Assembly (NCBI RefSeq): GCF_001905125.1
Contig: NZ_LWLE01000002.1
Coordinates: 1 to 64,000 of the forward strand
Source: Streptomyces sp. TSRI0281
GTDB taxonomy: Bacteria; Actinomycetota; Actinomycetes; Streptomycetales; Streptomycetaceae
Length of the DNA stretch: 64,000 bases
Direction of reading: 5' to 3'
The translations under genes were made by a program, and so were the position numbers. Positions 36,666 through 48,300 of the stretch are shown in pieces; position 1 is the stretch's first letter; every line of letters begins with the position of its first letter. The notes under the pieces were generated by a model that made no database searches, was not told where the DNA came from, and was given only the letters and a program-made list of their open reading frames with translations.

Positions 36666-37050
36666 TTGAAGAAGCGCCCCAGCCGGGAGACCGGCAGGCG
36701 TGAACGTACCGCCATGTACGGAAGGTGCACCCGCTACCGGGTGAAGGGGATTCCGGGCGTCAAGGACCGTTCGTTCGACGCCCTGAACGACGCCAAGACC
36801 TGGCTCGCGACAGCCCAGACCGACGTGCGGCGCCAGGCATCGTCGACCCGCGTGACGGCGATCTGTCCGTCAAGGACTACATCGGCGTGCACTGGTGGCC
36901 TCGGAGCAGTTGGAGGCCGGTGAGCGGTCGTCCCGCTCGCCCAGTGGCTGGGGCACTCCGACCCCGGGTCTACGCTGAGGAAGTACGCGCACTTCCTGTC
37001 CCGCGCGGGCGCCCGCGGCACCCGCCGTCATCGACGCCCTGTTCGGCTAG
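36666..37050 (+). pseudogene. int: tyrosine integrase relic with internal deletion
   Basis: The N-terminal piece (MYGRCTRYRVKGIPGVKDRS, DALNDAKTWLATAQTDVRR) shifts frame into VDPRDGDLSVKDYIGVHWWP. The sequence then jumps to a C-terminal catalytic piece PLAQWLGHSDPGSTLRKYAH followed by FLSRAGARG, which carries the HxxR-like LGH and the nucleophile Tyr of tyrosine recombinases. About 250 middle codons are missing. Likely the last trace of an AICE or phage insertion. Confidence 0.7.
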
Positions 37051-37173
37051 CCGGGTAGGGCGCCAGGCACGCCCCCCGGGCCCCAAAGTCCCAGAGAAGT
37101 CCCACAGGCGCCGTCACACCCCCATCTGACCCGTGTTTTCGCAGGTCAGGAAGGGTGCGACGGTGCCCGTATG

Positions 37174-38703
37174 TCAGATGTCGCGGAAGATCTCGATCTG
37201 TGCGCCCACCGAGTTCAGCCGCTCGGCCAGATCCTCGTAACCGCGGTTGATGACATAGACGTTGCGCAGCACGGAGGTACCCTCCGCCGCCATCATCGCG
37301 AGCAGCACCACCACCGCGGGGCGCAGGGCGGGCGGGCACATCATCTCGGCGGCGCGCCAGCGGGTCGGGCCCTCGACCAGGACCCGGTGCGGGTCGAGGA
37401 GCTGAAGGCGGCCGCCCAGCCGGTTGAGGTCGGTGAGGTAGATCGCCCGGTTGTCGTAGACCCAGTCGTGGATCAGGGTCTGGCCGTGCGCGCTGGCCGC
37501 GATGGCCGCGAAGAACGGCACGTTGTCGATGTTGAGGCCGGGGAACGGCATCGGGTGGATCTTGTCGATCGGGGCCTCCAGCTTGGAGGGCCGCACGGTC
37601 AGGTCCACCAGCCGGGTGCGGCCGTTGTCGGCGGCGTACTCCGCCGTCCGGTCGCAGTCGACGCCCATCTCCTCCAGCACCGCGAGTTCGATCTCCAGGA
37701 ACTCGATCGGCACCCGGCGGATGGTGAGTTCGGACTCCGTCACCACGGCGGCGGCCAGCAGGCTCATCGCCTCGACCGGGTCCTCGGAGGGGGAGTAGTC
37801 CACATCCACGTCGATGTTCGGCACACCGTGCACGGTCAGCGTCGTCGTACCGACACCGTCGACCCGTACGCCCAGCGCCTCCAGGAAGAAGCACAGGTCC
37901 TGGACCATGTAGTTGGACGAGGCGTTGCGGATGACGGTCGTGCCGTCGTGGCGGGCGGCGGCCAGCAGGGCGTTCTCGGTGACCGTGTCGCCGCGTTCGG
38001 TCAGCACGATGGGCCGGCCGGGCGTGACCGAGTGGTCGATCTGGGCGTGGTAGAGCCCTTCGGTGGCCGCGATCTCCAGCCCGAACCGGCGAAGCGCGAT
38101 CATGTGCGGCTCGATGGTGCGCGTGCCCAGGTCGCAGCCGCCCGCGTACGGCAGCTTGAACTGGTCCATACGGTGCAGCAGCGGGCCGAGGAACATGATG
38201 ATGGAGCGGGTCCGGCGCGCGGCGTCGGCGTCGATCGCCTCCATGTCGAGCCGGGCCGGCGGGACGATCTCCAGGTCCACGCCGTCGTTGATCCAACGGG
38301 TGCGGACCCCGATGGAGTTCAGCACCTCCAGCAGCCGGAAGACCTCTTCGATCCGGGCGACCCGGCGCAGGACGGTGCGGCCCTTGTTGAGCAGCGTGGC
38401 GCAGAGCAGTGCGACGCACGCGTTCTTGCTGGTCTTCACATCGATGGCGCCGGAGAGGCGACGGCCGCCGACGACCCGCAGGTGCATGGGTCCGGCGTAT
38501 CCGAGCGACACGATCTCGCTGTCGAGGGCTTCACCGATACGGGCGATCATCTCAAGGCTGATGTTCTGATTGCCGCGCTCGATGCGGTTGACGGCGCTCT
38601 GACTGGTGGCGAGCGCCTCGGCCAGCTGCGTCTGTGTCCAGCCCCGGTGCTGACGGGCGTCACGGATGAGCTTGCCGATGCGTACGAGGTAATCGTCTGA
38701 CAT
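37174..38703 (-). CDS. XRE helix-turn-helix fused to MurA/EPSP-synthase-like enzyme
   Basis: 509 residues. Residues ~8-62 form an XRE HTH (LIRDARQHRGWTQTQLAEAL, TSQSAVNRIERGNQNIS); residues ~80-509 are a UDP-GlcNAc enolpyruvyltransferase-like domain. MurA landmarks persist: TSKNACVALLCATLLNKG (substrate Lys-Asn) and YAGGCDLGTRTIEPHMIALR, where Cys matches the PEP-loop Cys115. It corresponds to the conserved gene left of aconitase in S. coelicolor (SCO5998 type). No Shine-Dalgarno precedes the ATG, so the mRNA may be leaderless. An operator-like inverted repeat sits 10 bp upstream, suggesting autoregulation. Divergent from acnA. Confidence 0.92.
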   Translation of the reverse strand: MSDDYLVRIGKLIRDARQHRGWTQTQLAEALATSQSAVNRIERGNQNISLEMIARIGEALDSEIVSLGYAGPMHLRVVGGRRLSGAIDVKTSKNACVALLCATLLNKGRTVLRRVARIEEVFRLLEVLNSIGVRTRWINDGVDLEIVPPARLDMEAIDADAARRTRSIIMFLGPLLHRMDQFKLPYAGGCDLGTRTIEPHMIALRRFGLEIAATEGLYHAQIDHSVTPGRPIVLTERGDTVTENALLAAARHDGTTVIRNASSNYMVQDLCFFLEALGVRVDGVGTTTLTVHGVPNIDVDVDYSPSEDPVEAMSLLAAAVVTESELTIRRVPIEFLEIELAVLEEMGVDCDRTAEYAADNGRTRLVDLTVRPSKLEAPIDKIHPMPFPGLNIDNVPFFAAIAASAHGQTLIHDWVYDNRAIYLTDLNRLGGRLQLLDPHRVLVEGPTRWRAAEMMCPPALRPAVVVLLAMMAAEGTSVLRNVYVINRGYEDLAERLNSVGAQIEIFRDI

Positions 38704-38712
38704 GGCGGCAGG

Positions 38713-38732
38713 TTATCTCAGATATGAGATGA
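38713..38732. promoter_or_regulatory. operator copy 1 (TATCTC-N6-GAGAT) at the HTH-MurA start
   Basis: TTATCTCAGATATGAGATGA contains the arms ATCTCA/TGAGAT. It ends 10 bp before the ATG of the XRE-MurA gene, so a bound protein would block transcription start. Confidence 0.6.
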
Positions 38733-39073
38733 AGATCGCGCCGGGGTGCGGTGTTCGGGTGACGGTCGGCTCGCCCTCGCGGGCTCACGTCCGCGCGTTC
38801 GTCCCTGAAATCCGGCCCGTGCTCATCGTCCTGGCGGTACTTCGGCCGGGCCTCCGGTGTGCGTCCGTTCGGGTGCCCGGCGGCGGCGCTCGGCCGATCC
38901 GCTCCCGCCGCGCTTGACCGGTGGCGCTCGCGGCGTTCCCGGCGTGAGCCGGCCGGCCGGTGATCCGGCCCGGCGGGGCGGCCGGGCGATCGCCCGGTCC
39001 GGCGCCGCCCGGGACGGGACACGAATGGACGGCGCCGCCCGGGCATGACCGCGCGGCGGCGATGTACTAGAGT

Positions 39074-39091
39074 TATCTCGACATCGAGATA
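39074..39091. promoter_or_regulatory. operator copy 2 (TATCTC-N6-GAGAT) upstream of aconitase
   Basis: TATCTCGACATCGAGATA has perfect 8-bp arms and a 2-bp spacer. Its outer arms and spacing match the copy at 38713-38732, pointing to one shared regulator, perhaps the adjacent XRE-MurA protein. Confidence 0.65.
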
Positions 39092-39132
39092 TCTGCCGAG
39101 GCGTTCCGCAGCCGCCGCGCGGTAAGGGTTAC

Positions 39133-41959
<2,827 letters not shown>

Positions 41960-41970
41960 GCAGCAGAGCC

Positions 41971-42004
41971 GAAGGGCCGCACCCCCACCGGGGTGCGGCC
42001 CTTC
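41971..42004. terminator. bidirectional terminator after acnA
   Basis: GAAGGGCCGCACCCC (41971-41985) pairs perfectly with GGGGTGCGGCCCTTC (41990-42004), with a 4-nt loop. It lies between convergent aconitase and a membrane-protein gene and can serve both. Confidence 0.9.
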
Positions 42005-42038
42005 CGCGTATCCGGGGGCATCCCGGGCGGAGCGGCCC

Positions 42039-42602
42039 TCAGCCGTCCGAAACCGTCCGCGTCACCTCGGTGATCCGGCACTCCGTGCCGCGCGGCACAT
42101 CGCCGAGCCCCTGCGCCTTCTCCTTCGCCACCTTGCCGGCGTCCAGTGCGAGCACCGCCGCGATGCCGTCCGCGACCCGGGTGCCGTCCTTGTCCACGAA
42201 CTCGACGGTCACGACGTAGTCCGCCGGGCTCCCGGAGCCGTTGACCACCCTCAGCTCGGCGGCGGGCCAATTCGTCAGGGAATCCACCGTGCACTTCGTG
42301 ATCCTGACGTCCTCCTCGGGAGCCGTGCCGGTGGCGCTGGGCTCCGCGACGGGGTCCTCACCGGGGAGCCCCTCGGCGGACGGCGTCCCGGCCGACCGGG
42401 AGGGCAGGCTCTCCAGCGACCCGGGGGCCGCCCGGTCCATCGCCGTGTAGACGAGCGCCGCGACGGCCGTCGCGGCCAGCAGCCCGCCGCCCACGGAGAG
42501 CGTGACGATCAGCCCCGTACGTTGCTTGCGCGGCGGCGACGGCTGCGACGGCGGCCATGGCGACGGAGATGGCGACGGCGGCGGCGGAAAACTGTCCGAC
42601 AA
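42039..42602 (-). CDS. membrane-anchored protein, Pro-rich N-terminus
   Basis: 187 residues from the TTG at 42602 (GGGGGGA five bases upstream); an ATG at 42647 without a ribosome site would add 15 residues. The start is Pro/Ser-rich (FPPPPSPSPSPWPPSQPSPP), then one transmembrane segment (LIVTLSVGGGLLAATAVAAL). The extracellular domain has two Cys (TKCTVDSLTNW; GTECRITEVTRT) likely in a disulphide and a small beta-sandwich (FxxxLxx-type) fold. Convergent with acnA and divergent from the phosphatase gene. Function unknown. Confidence 0.7.
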   Translation of the reverse strand: MSDSFPPPPSPSPSPWPPSQPSPPRKQRTGLIVTLSVGGGLLAATAVAALVYTAMDRAAPGSLESLPSRSAGTPSAEGLPGEDPVAEPSATGTAPEEDVRITKCTVDSLTNWPAAELRVVNGSGSPADYVVTVEFVDKDGTRVADGIAAVLALDAGKVAKEKAQGLGDVPRGTECRITEVTRTVSDG

Positions 42603-42771
42603 GAGGTCCCCCCACGGGAAAACGACTGAAACATGTGTACGAGCCATACGGTACGTGGGCCCGGCGTGCCGCCGGATGCCGCGGTCGCCGCCGCCGTCAC
42701 GGAATGCCATCGTGGCTCCGCGGGTTCGCACCCCCGAAGACAGCGGCATCGGCACAGAGAGCGGAACCACC

Positions 42772-43407
42772 ATGGGCGAGCTGATCCTGATCCGGCACGG
42801 CGAGACCGCGTGGTCCCGCTCCGGACAGCACACGAGCTACACCGACATGCCCCTGACGGACCTCGGCGAGCGCCAGGCCCGCGCGCTGGTCCCGCTGCTG
42901 GCCGAACGGAGTATCGCGCTCACCCTGGTCAGCCCGTCCGTACGGGCCCGCCGGACCGCCGAGCTGGCCCGGCTCGACGCGCCGAGGGTCACGCCGGAGC
43001 TGCACGAGTGGGACTACGGCGGGTACGAGGGCGTGACCACGCTGGAGATCCAGCGCACCCGCCCGTTCTGGAACCTGTGGACGGACGGGGTCGACCCCGG
43101 AACGGACGGGCACCCGGGGGAGAGCCCGGCCGAGGTCGGCGCGCGGGCCGACCGCGTCCTCGCCGGCGTGCGGGCCGCCGCCGAACGGACCGGGGACGGG
43201 GACATCGCGCTCGTCGCGCACTCCCACTTCCTGCGCGTGTTCATCGCCCGCTACCTCGGTCTGACCCCGGCCGAGGGACGTCTCTTCCAGCTCGCGACGG
43301 GCGCGGTCTCCCGGCTCGGCAGGGAGCACGGGCAGCCGGTCGTCACCGCGCTGAACCTGGCCCTTCCCGAAGAGCTGTCGGCGGGCGTCGCCGCGGACAC
43401 CTCCTGA
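42772..43407 (+). CDS. histidine phosphatase family protein
   Basis: 211 residues, ATG at 42772. The catalytic RHG motif is in LILIRHGETAW, with Arg in VRARRTAELA, a Glu region (HEWDYGGYEGVTTLEI) and the second His in VAHSHFLRVF. This is the phosphoglycerate-mutase-like phosphatase fold; close actinomycete homologues are annotated as phosphoglycerate mutase or acid phosphatase. Substrate unknown. It is followed by a hairpin terminator shared with the convergent sortase gene. Confidence 0.9.
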   Translation: MGELILIRHGETAWSRSGQHTSYTDMPLTDLGERQARALVPLLAERSIALTLVSPSVRARRTAELARLDAPRVTPELHEWDYGGYEGVTTLEIQRTRPFWNLWTDGVDPGTDGHPGESPAEVGARADRVLAGVRAAAERTGDGDIALVAHSHFLRVFIARYLGLTPAEGRLFQLATGAVSRLGREHGQPVVTALNLALPEELSAGVAADTS

Positions 43408-43539
43408 CGCAGCCGCCACCTGACGCAGCCACCTGACGCGGCGCAGGCGCTGCCTCCTGGCGCAGCCGAGGCCTTCCGAAGTAAGTGCGACGCGTTCCGA
43501 AGCAGGGCGATGCCTTCTGACGCCGGGGAACGACGAAGC

Positions 43540-43567
43540 GGCCGGTACCTCGTGCGAGGTACCGGCC
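43540..43567. terminator. bidirectional terminator
   Basis: GGCCGGTACCTCG (43540-43552) is complementary to CGAGGTACCGGCC (43555-43567), forming a tight hairpin between convergent genes. Confidence 0.85.
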
Positions 43568-43589
43568 GTCATCCGTCCCAGGTGACGGC

Positions 43590-44297
43590 TCATGCCGCTT
43601 TGAGACCGGTGAGGTGGGCGAAGACGACCACATTCGCCGAGTAGCCGTTCTTCTTGTCGAAGCGTCCACCGCAGGTCAGCAACCGCAACTCCGGGCGTCC
43701 GGTCGGGCCGTACACCTTGTCGTCGGGGAAGTCTTCCTTCTTGTACGTCTTCACGGCGTCCACGGTGAAGACCGCCGTCCTGCGGTCGGCCCGCCGGACC
43801 TTGACGACGTCCCCGCGGTGCAGGGCGTTCAGGTTGAGGAAGATGGCGGGGCCGGTACGGGTGTCCCGGTGGCCGACGATCAGGGCGGTCCCCTTCTCGC
43901 CGGGGGCCGGGCCGTCCCGGTACCACCCGACCTCCTTGGGCCTGCTCATGGGCGGAGCGTCCAGCCGGTTCTTCCTGTCGAGGCCGAGCCGGGTGACCGG
44001 CGCCTCGATCACGATGGCGGGGACGGCCAGTTCCACCGGTGCCGACGGCGGCAGTGGCGCGTGCGACGCCGGGACGTTCGCCATCGACCGCACCGGTTCC
44101 CGCCTGACCGGCGACCCGCCGCCGCCCGCGGCGTCCGAGCCGTGGGCGGCGATGGACGATGCGTCGTCGGACGAGTCGCCGCTCGCCCAGACGACGCCGG
44201 TCACCAGCAAGGCGGTCGCGCACAACGTCATGGTGAGACGGCATGCGCGACTCGGTCCCCGTCGCCGTCGGCGGTGGGGGGCGCTACGCTGCGCCAC
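43590..44297 (-). CDS. class F sortase
   Basis: 235 residues from a GTG at 44297 that overlaps the end of the upstream gene by 14 nt; an ATG at 44231 is an alternative, and neither has a clear ribosome site. A signal-anchor segment (TMTLCATALLVTGVVWASG) precedes the sortase barrel: VGWYRDGPAPGEKGTALIVG, GHRDT (catalytic His) and LRLLTCGGRFD (catalytic Cys) followed by the Arg-bearing end. Sortases anchor surface proteins by transpeptidation; class F enzymes are typical of actinobacteria and prefer LPXTG-like sequences. Confidence 0.92.
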   Translation of the reverse strand: MAQRSAPHRRRRRGPSRACRLTMTLCATALLVTGVVWASGDSSDDASSIAAHGSDAAGGGGSPVRREPVRSMANVPASHAPLPPSAPVELAVPAIVIEAPVTRLGLDRKNRLDAPPMSRPKEVGWYRDGPAPGEKGTALIVGHRDTRTGPAIFLNLNALHRGDVVKVRRADRRTAVFTVDAVKTYKKEDFPDDKVYGPTGRPELRLLTCGGRFDKKNGYSANVVVFAHLTGLKAA

Positions 44298-44997
44298 TGG
44301 CGCGGCGGCGGGCTGACCGGCGGACCAGGATCAGCCCGGCCACTCCGGCCGCACCGGCCGCCAGTGCCGTGGTCGTCCCGAAGGCCGAACCGCTGTCCGA
44401 GCTGACGTTCTCCATGGCCGGTACGCCACCGCCGCCTGCGGGGACCGCACCGGAGGGCCGGTGGTGGTCCTTGTCCTCACCGGACCAGGACGAGCCCTCC
44501 TTGTGGCCCTCGCTGCCCTGGCTGCCCTGGCTGCCTTCGTTGCCCTGGTTGCCCGGACGCCCCTGGCTGTTGCCGTTGCGGGAGCAGTCGATGGTGAAGG
44601 TCTTCTGCTTCAGGCCGACCGGGACCGTCCACTGGAGCTGGTACGTGCCGTCCGGCAGCAGGTACTCCTGGCTGATGGCCTTGCCCTGGTTGAGTGCGAG
44701 CGATCCGATCAGGGTGTCCCCCGGAGGCACGGTCGGTGGCTGCGCGATGATCGTGAACGGGACCACCGGGAGCGTCTCGAAGTTGGCCGCGACCAGCTTG
44801 AACGCACAGACCGGGGCACCTTCGCGGTTGTTGCCGCGCTGCTGACCGGTGGACTGGACGCTCAGGTCGCCGCTGTCGCCCGGGGCCGCGAACGCCGCGG
44901 GCGCTCCGGCCAGGGTGAGTCCGGCTGCGGCGACGGCCGCGGCGACCGCGGTACCGGTGCGGGCACCGCGTGAGCGGATGGAGGCAGAGATGGGCAT
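44284..44997 (-). CDS. cell-surface protein next to the sortase
   Basis: 237 residues; ATG with GGAG five bases upstream. A signal peptide (1-37, ending APAAFAAPG) is followed by a beta-rich domain with two Cys (APVCAFKLVA; TIDCSRN). Then comes a low-complexity Gly/Asn/Gln/Ser linker (NSQGRPGNQGNEGSQGSQGS), a C-terminal hydrophobic segment and a basic tail (LILVRRSARRRA). This is the layout of an anchored surface protein, but no LPXTG/LAXTG motif is visible before the hydrophobic segment. Translationally coupled to the sortase gene. Confidence 0.75.
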   Translation of the reverse strand: MPISASIRSRGARTGTAVAAAVAAAGLTLAGAPAAFAAPGDSGDLSVQSTGQQRGNNREGAPVCAFKLVAANFETLPVVPFTIIAQPPTVPPGDTLIGSLALNQGKAISQEYLLPDGTYQLQWTVPVGLKQKTFTIDCSRNGNSQGRPGNQGNEGSQGSQGSEGHKEGSSWSGEDKDHHRPSGAVPAGGGGVPAMENVSSDSGSAFGTTTALAAGAAGVAGLILVRRSARRRASGAA

Positions 44998-44999
44998 GG

Positions 45000-45338
45000 G
45001 GGCTCCTTCAAGCCGAGATGATTGTCGTACTGATCACCTGATCGCCCAAGAGATGTCATGAAAAGTCAGAAAAACGGATAAAGACACAGGCGAAAACGCG
45101 TAAGTACCCTGACCAGCCCACACGAGACGTGGGTTGTCCGGGGGACAAGCCCCTCCCCGGCGGCCACCTCAAGCGATCGGCCCACGACCGGCGGACGCGG
45201 CCACCTCAAGGGGAACGGCCCCAGAACGGCCCACGTCCGCCGGACGAGCACCACGACAGACGAACGGGCCACCCGCACATGCGGGTGGCCCGTCCTCGCT
45301 CCGTCGCCCCGGACCGTGACCGGCCGCAGGGGGCGGCC
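45000..45338. other. intergenic with a terminator
   Basis: Upstream region of the surface-protein gene and downstream of the GH92 gene. The only element seen is the hairpin at 45266-45291. Confidence 0.4.
45266..45291 (-). terminator. terminator of the GH92 gene
   Basis: GGGCCACCCGCA (45266-45277) and TGCGGGTGGCCC (45280-45291) are perfectly complementary, 48 bp after the mannosidase stop codon. Confidence 0.85.
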
Positions 45339-48300
45339 TCAGCCGAGCAGCTCCACCTCCGCGAGGGTCGCCGCGCCGTCGAGCACCAGCCGGTACTTCT
45401 TGTACGCGCCCGGCCGGTCCACCGAGAACACCCGGGTCTGCTTGTTCCAGGCGAACGACTGGCCGGTCCGCCGGTCGAGGTCGGTCCACTTCGTGCCGTC
45501 GGAGGAGCCCTGCAGGACCCAGCCCGTCGGCGCCCTGCCCGCCGCTCCCGACGTCAGCGTGTACTGGAGCCCCTTCGTCGCCGCTCCCACCGGCAGATCG
45601 GCCGACCCGACCGTCGCCGAGGTCGCCGAGGTGTTGTCGAAGAGGGCGCCGTCACCCTTCAGCACGTCACCCTTCGGGGACGGGATCTTGTCGTCCTCCG
45701 TGATGGACACCGGGGCGGCGTTCCTGCCGGTGCCCCAGGCGGACGGCTTCGCGCCCATGTCGAACTCCAGGGTGCCGCCCCTGGCCAGCAGGTCGTGGGG
45801 GAGCGAAGTGGACGTCCACTTCCTGCCGTTGACCTTCAAGCCTTGAACGTAGATGTTCTTCGCGCTGTTCTTCGGGGCCTTGACCACCAGCGTGCGGCCG
45901 TTCTCCAGGTGCACGGTCGTCTTCGTGAAGAGCGGCGACCCGATCGCGTACTCGCCACTGCCCATCACCAGCGGGTAGAAGCCGAGCGAGGAGAACAGGA
46001 ACCAGGCCGACTGCTCGCCGTTGTCCTCGTCGCCGTGGTAGCCCTGACCGATCTCGCTGCCGGTGTAGAGGCGGTCCAGGACCTCACGCACCTTCTCCTG
46101 GGTCTTGAAGGGCTGGGAGGCCGCGTTGTACATGTACGTGGCGTGGTGGGCGACCTGGTTGCTGTGGCCGTACTGGCCCATCCGTACGTCACGCGCCTCC
46201 GTCATCTCGTGGATGACACCGCCGTACGAGCCGACGAACTCCGGCCCCGCCGTCTCCGGCGTGGAGAAGTACGTGTCCAGCTTCTTGCCCAGACCGTCCC
46301 GCCCGCCGTACAGGTTCGCCAGGCCCCGGCTGTCCTGCGGGGCGGTGAAGGCATAGCCCCAGCCGTTGGTCTCGGTGTAGTCGTAGCCCCAGACCCGCGG
46401 GTCGTACTTCTCGGACGGGAGCCGCCAGTCGCCCTGGGCGTCCTTGCCCTGGAAGAAGCCGGCCTTGTCGTCGAAGAGCTTGACGTAGTTGCGGGCGCGG
46501 TTGAGGAAGTACGCGGACTCCTCCCTGTACCGCTCCTTCTTCGTCTTCCTGTAGAGCGCCTTGCCCATCCGGGCAATCCCGTAGTCGTTGAGGTAGCCCT
46601 CCAGCGACCAGGACAGGCCCTCGTGCGTGGCGGTGTCGGCGTACCCGGTGAAGACGGAGGTCTCCATGCCCTTGCGGCCGACGCCCGAGGACGGCGGGGC
46701 CACCGTGGCGTTCTTGACCGCCGCGTCGTACGCCGCCGCCGCGTCGAACTTCACGCCCTTGACGTACGCGTCGGCGAACGCCACGTCGGAGCTGGTGCCG
46801 GTCATCAGGTCCGCGTAGCCCGGCGAGGACCAGCGCGAGATCCAGCCGCCGTCCTTGTACTGCTGGACGAAGCCGTCCACCATCTCGCCCGCCTTCTTCG
46901 GGGTGAGGAAGGAGTAGGCGGGCCAGGTCGTGCGATAGGTGTCCCAGAAGCCGTTGTTGACGTACACCTTGCCGTCGACGATCTTCGCGCCGGTGTGCGT
47001 CGGGGTGTCGGTGCCGGTCTTCGGGGAGAAGGGGCTGGCGTACTTGCTCTTCCCGTCGACCCGCTCGAAGCCCGAGTTCGGGTACAGGTACAGCCGGTAG
47101 AGGCTGGAGTAGAGCGTCGTCAGCCGGTCGGCGTCGGCGCCCTCGACCTCCACCTTGCCCAGGATGCCGTCCCACGCCTTTTGCGCCCGGTCCTGGACCC
47201 GGTCGAAGGAGGTGGACGCCGGGAGCTCCATGGCGAGGTTCTTCTTCGCCTGGTCGAGGCTGATCAGCGAGGTGGCCAGACGCAGTCCGACCGTACGGTC
47301 CTTGCCCGCGTCGAAGCGGAAGAAGCCGGTGACATCGTCACCGCCACCGCCCTTGAGCCTTCCGCTGTCGGTGACCGGCGCGTCGAAGGCGCCGTAGACG
47401 AAGAGCCGGGTCGCTCCCGTCGAGCCGCCGCTCCTGACGTCCGAATAGCCGGAGAAGGAACCGGACTTCGCGTCCAGCGTCAGACCGCCGTCGTTCGACA
47501 CATTGTCGAAGACGATGCTCGCGTCCTTCCCGGGATAGGTGAACCGCATCCGCGCGGCGTGGTCGGTCGGCGTCATCTCGGCCTTGAGGCCGTTCTCGAA
47601 CGTCACCCCGTAGTAGTGCGGCTTCGCGGTCTCGTTCTCGTGGCGGAACGGCAGCGCGCGGGCCGTACGGGAGGCGTCCGGGGTGCCCGCCTTCGCCGAG
47701 GGCATCATCTGGAAGGTCTGGCGGTCGCCCATCCAGGGGCTCGGCTCATGGCTGGCGCTGAAGGCCTGGAGCGTCGGCAGGTTGTCCTCGTTGTTGCCGC
47801 GCGCGTAGTCGTACAGCCAGCTCGTGGATCCGGCGTTGGTGACCGGCGTCCAGAAGTTGAAGCCGTGCGGCAGCGCGGTCGCCGGGATGTTGTTGCCGCG
47901 CGAGAAGCCGCCGCTGGAGTTGGTGCCGCGGGTCGTCAGCGCGTAGTCCGACAGATGTGCCTTGCGCTTCTCCGGCGCCTTCGGGGCGATCGTGAGGTCG
48001 TCGATCCAGCCCTGGAACTTCGCCTTGCCCTTGGGGGAGTCGTACGCCACCAGAATCCGGTCGACGGTCTTCCCCGCCGCGACCGTCCCGATGCGCGAGG
48101 CGACCTTGTTCCACTGGTTGACGTAGAGGCGCTTGGCGTCCGCCTGGCCTCCCGGGGTCAGCAGACCGCCGTGGCTGTCGGTGGCCTTCAGCTCGCTCAG
48201 GTACGTACCGTCGGTGAAGGCCAGATCCACCGCGACATGCGTCGCCGGGTAGGCGAGGTCCGTCTCGCCCATCTGCGGGTACACCAGGTAGGAGAGCTGG

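Noticed and set aside
37171..38700. 509-codon plus-strand frame opposite the XRE-MurA gene
   Set aside because: Exact antisense shadow with low-complexity content.
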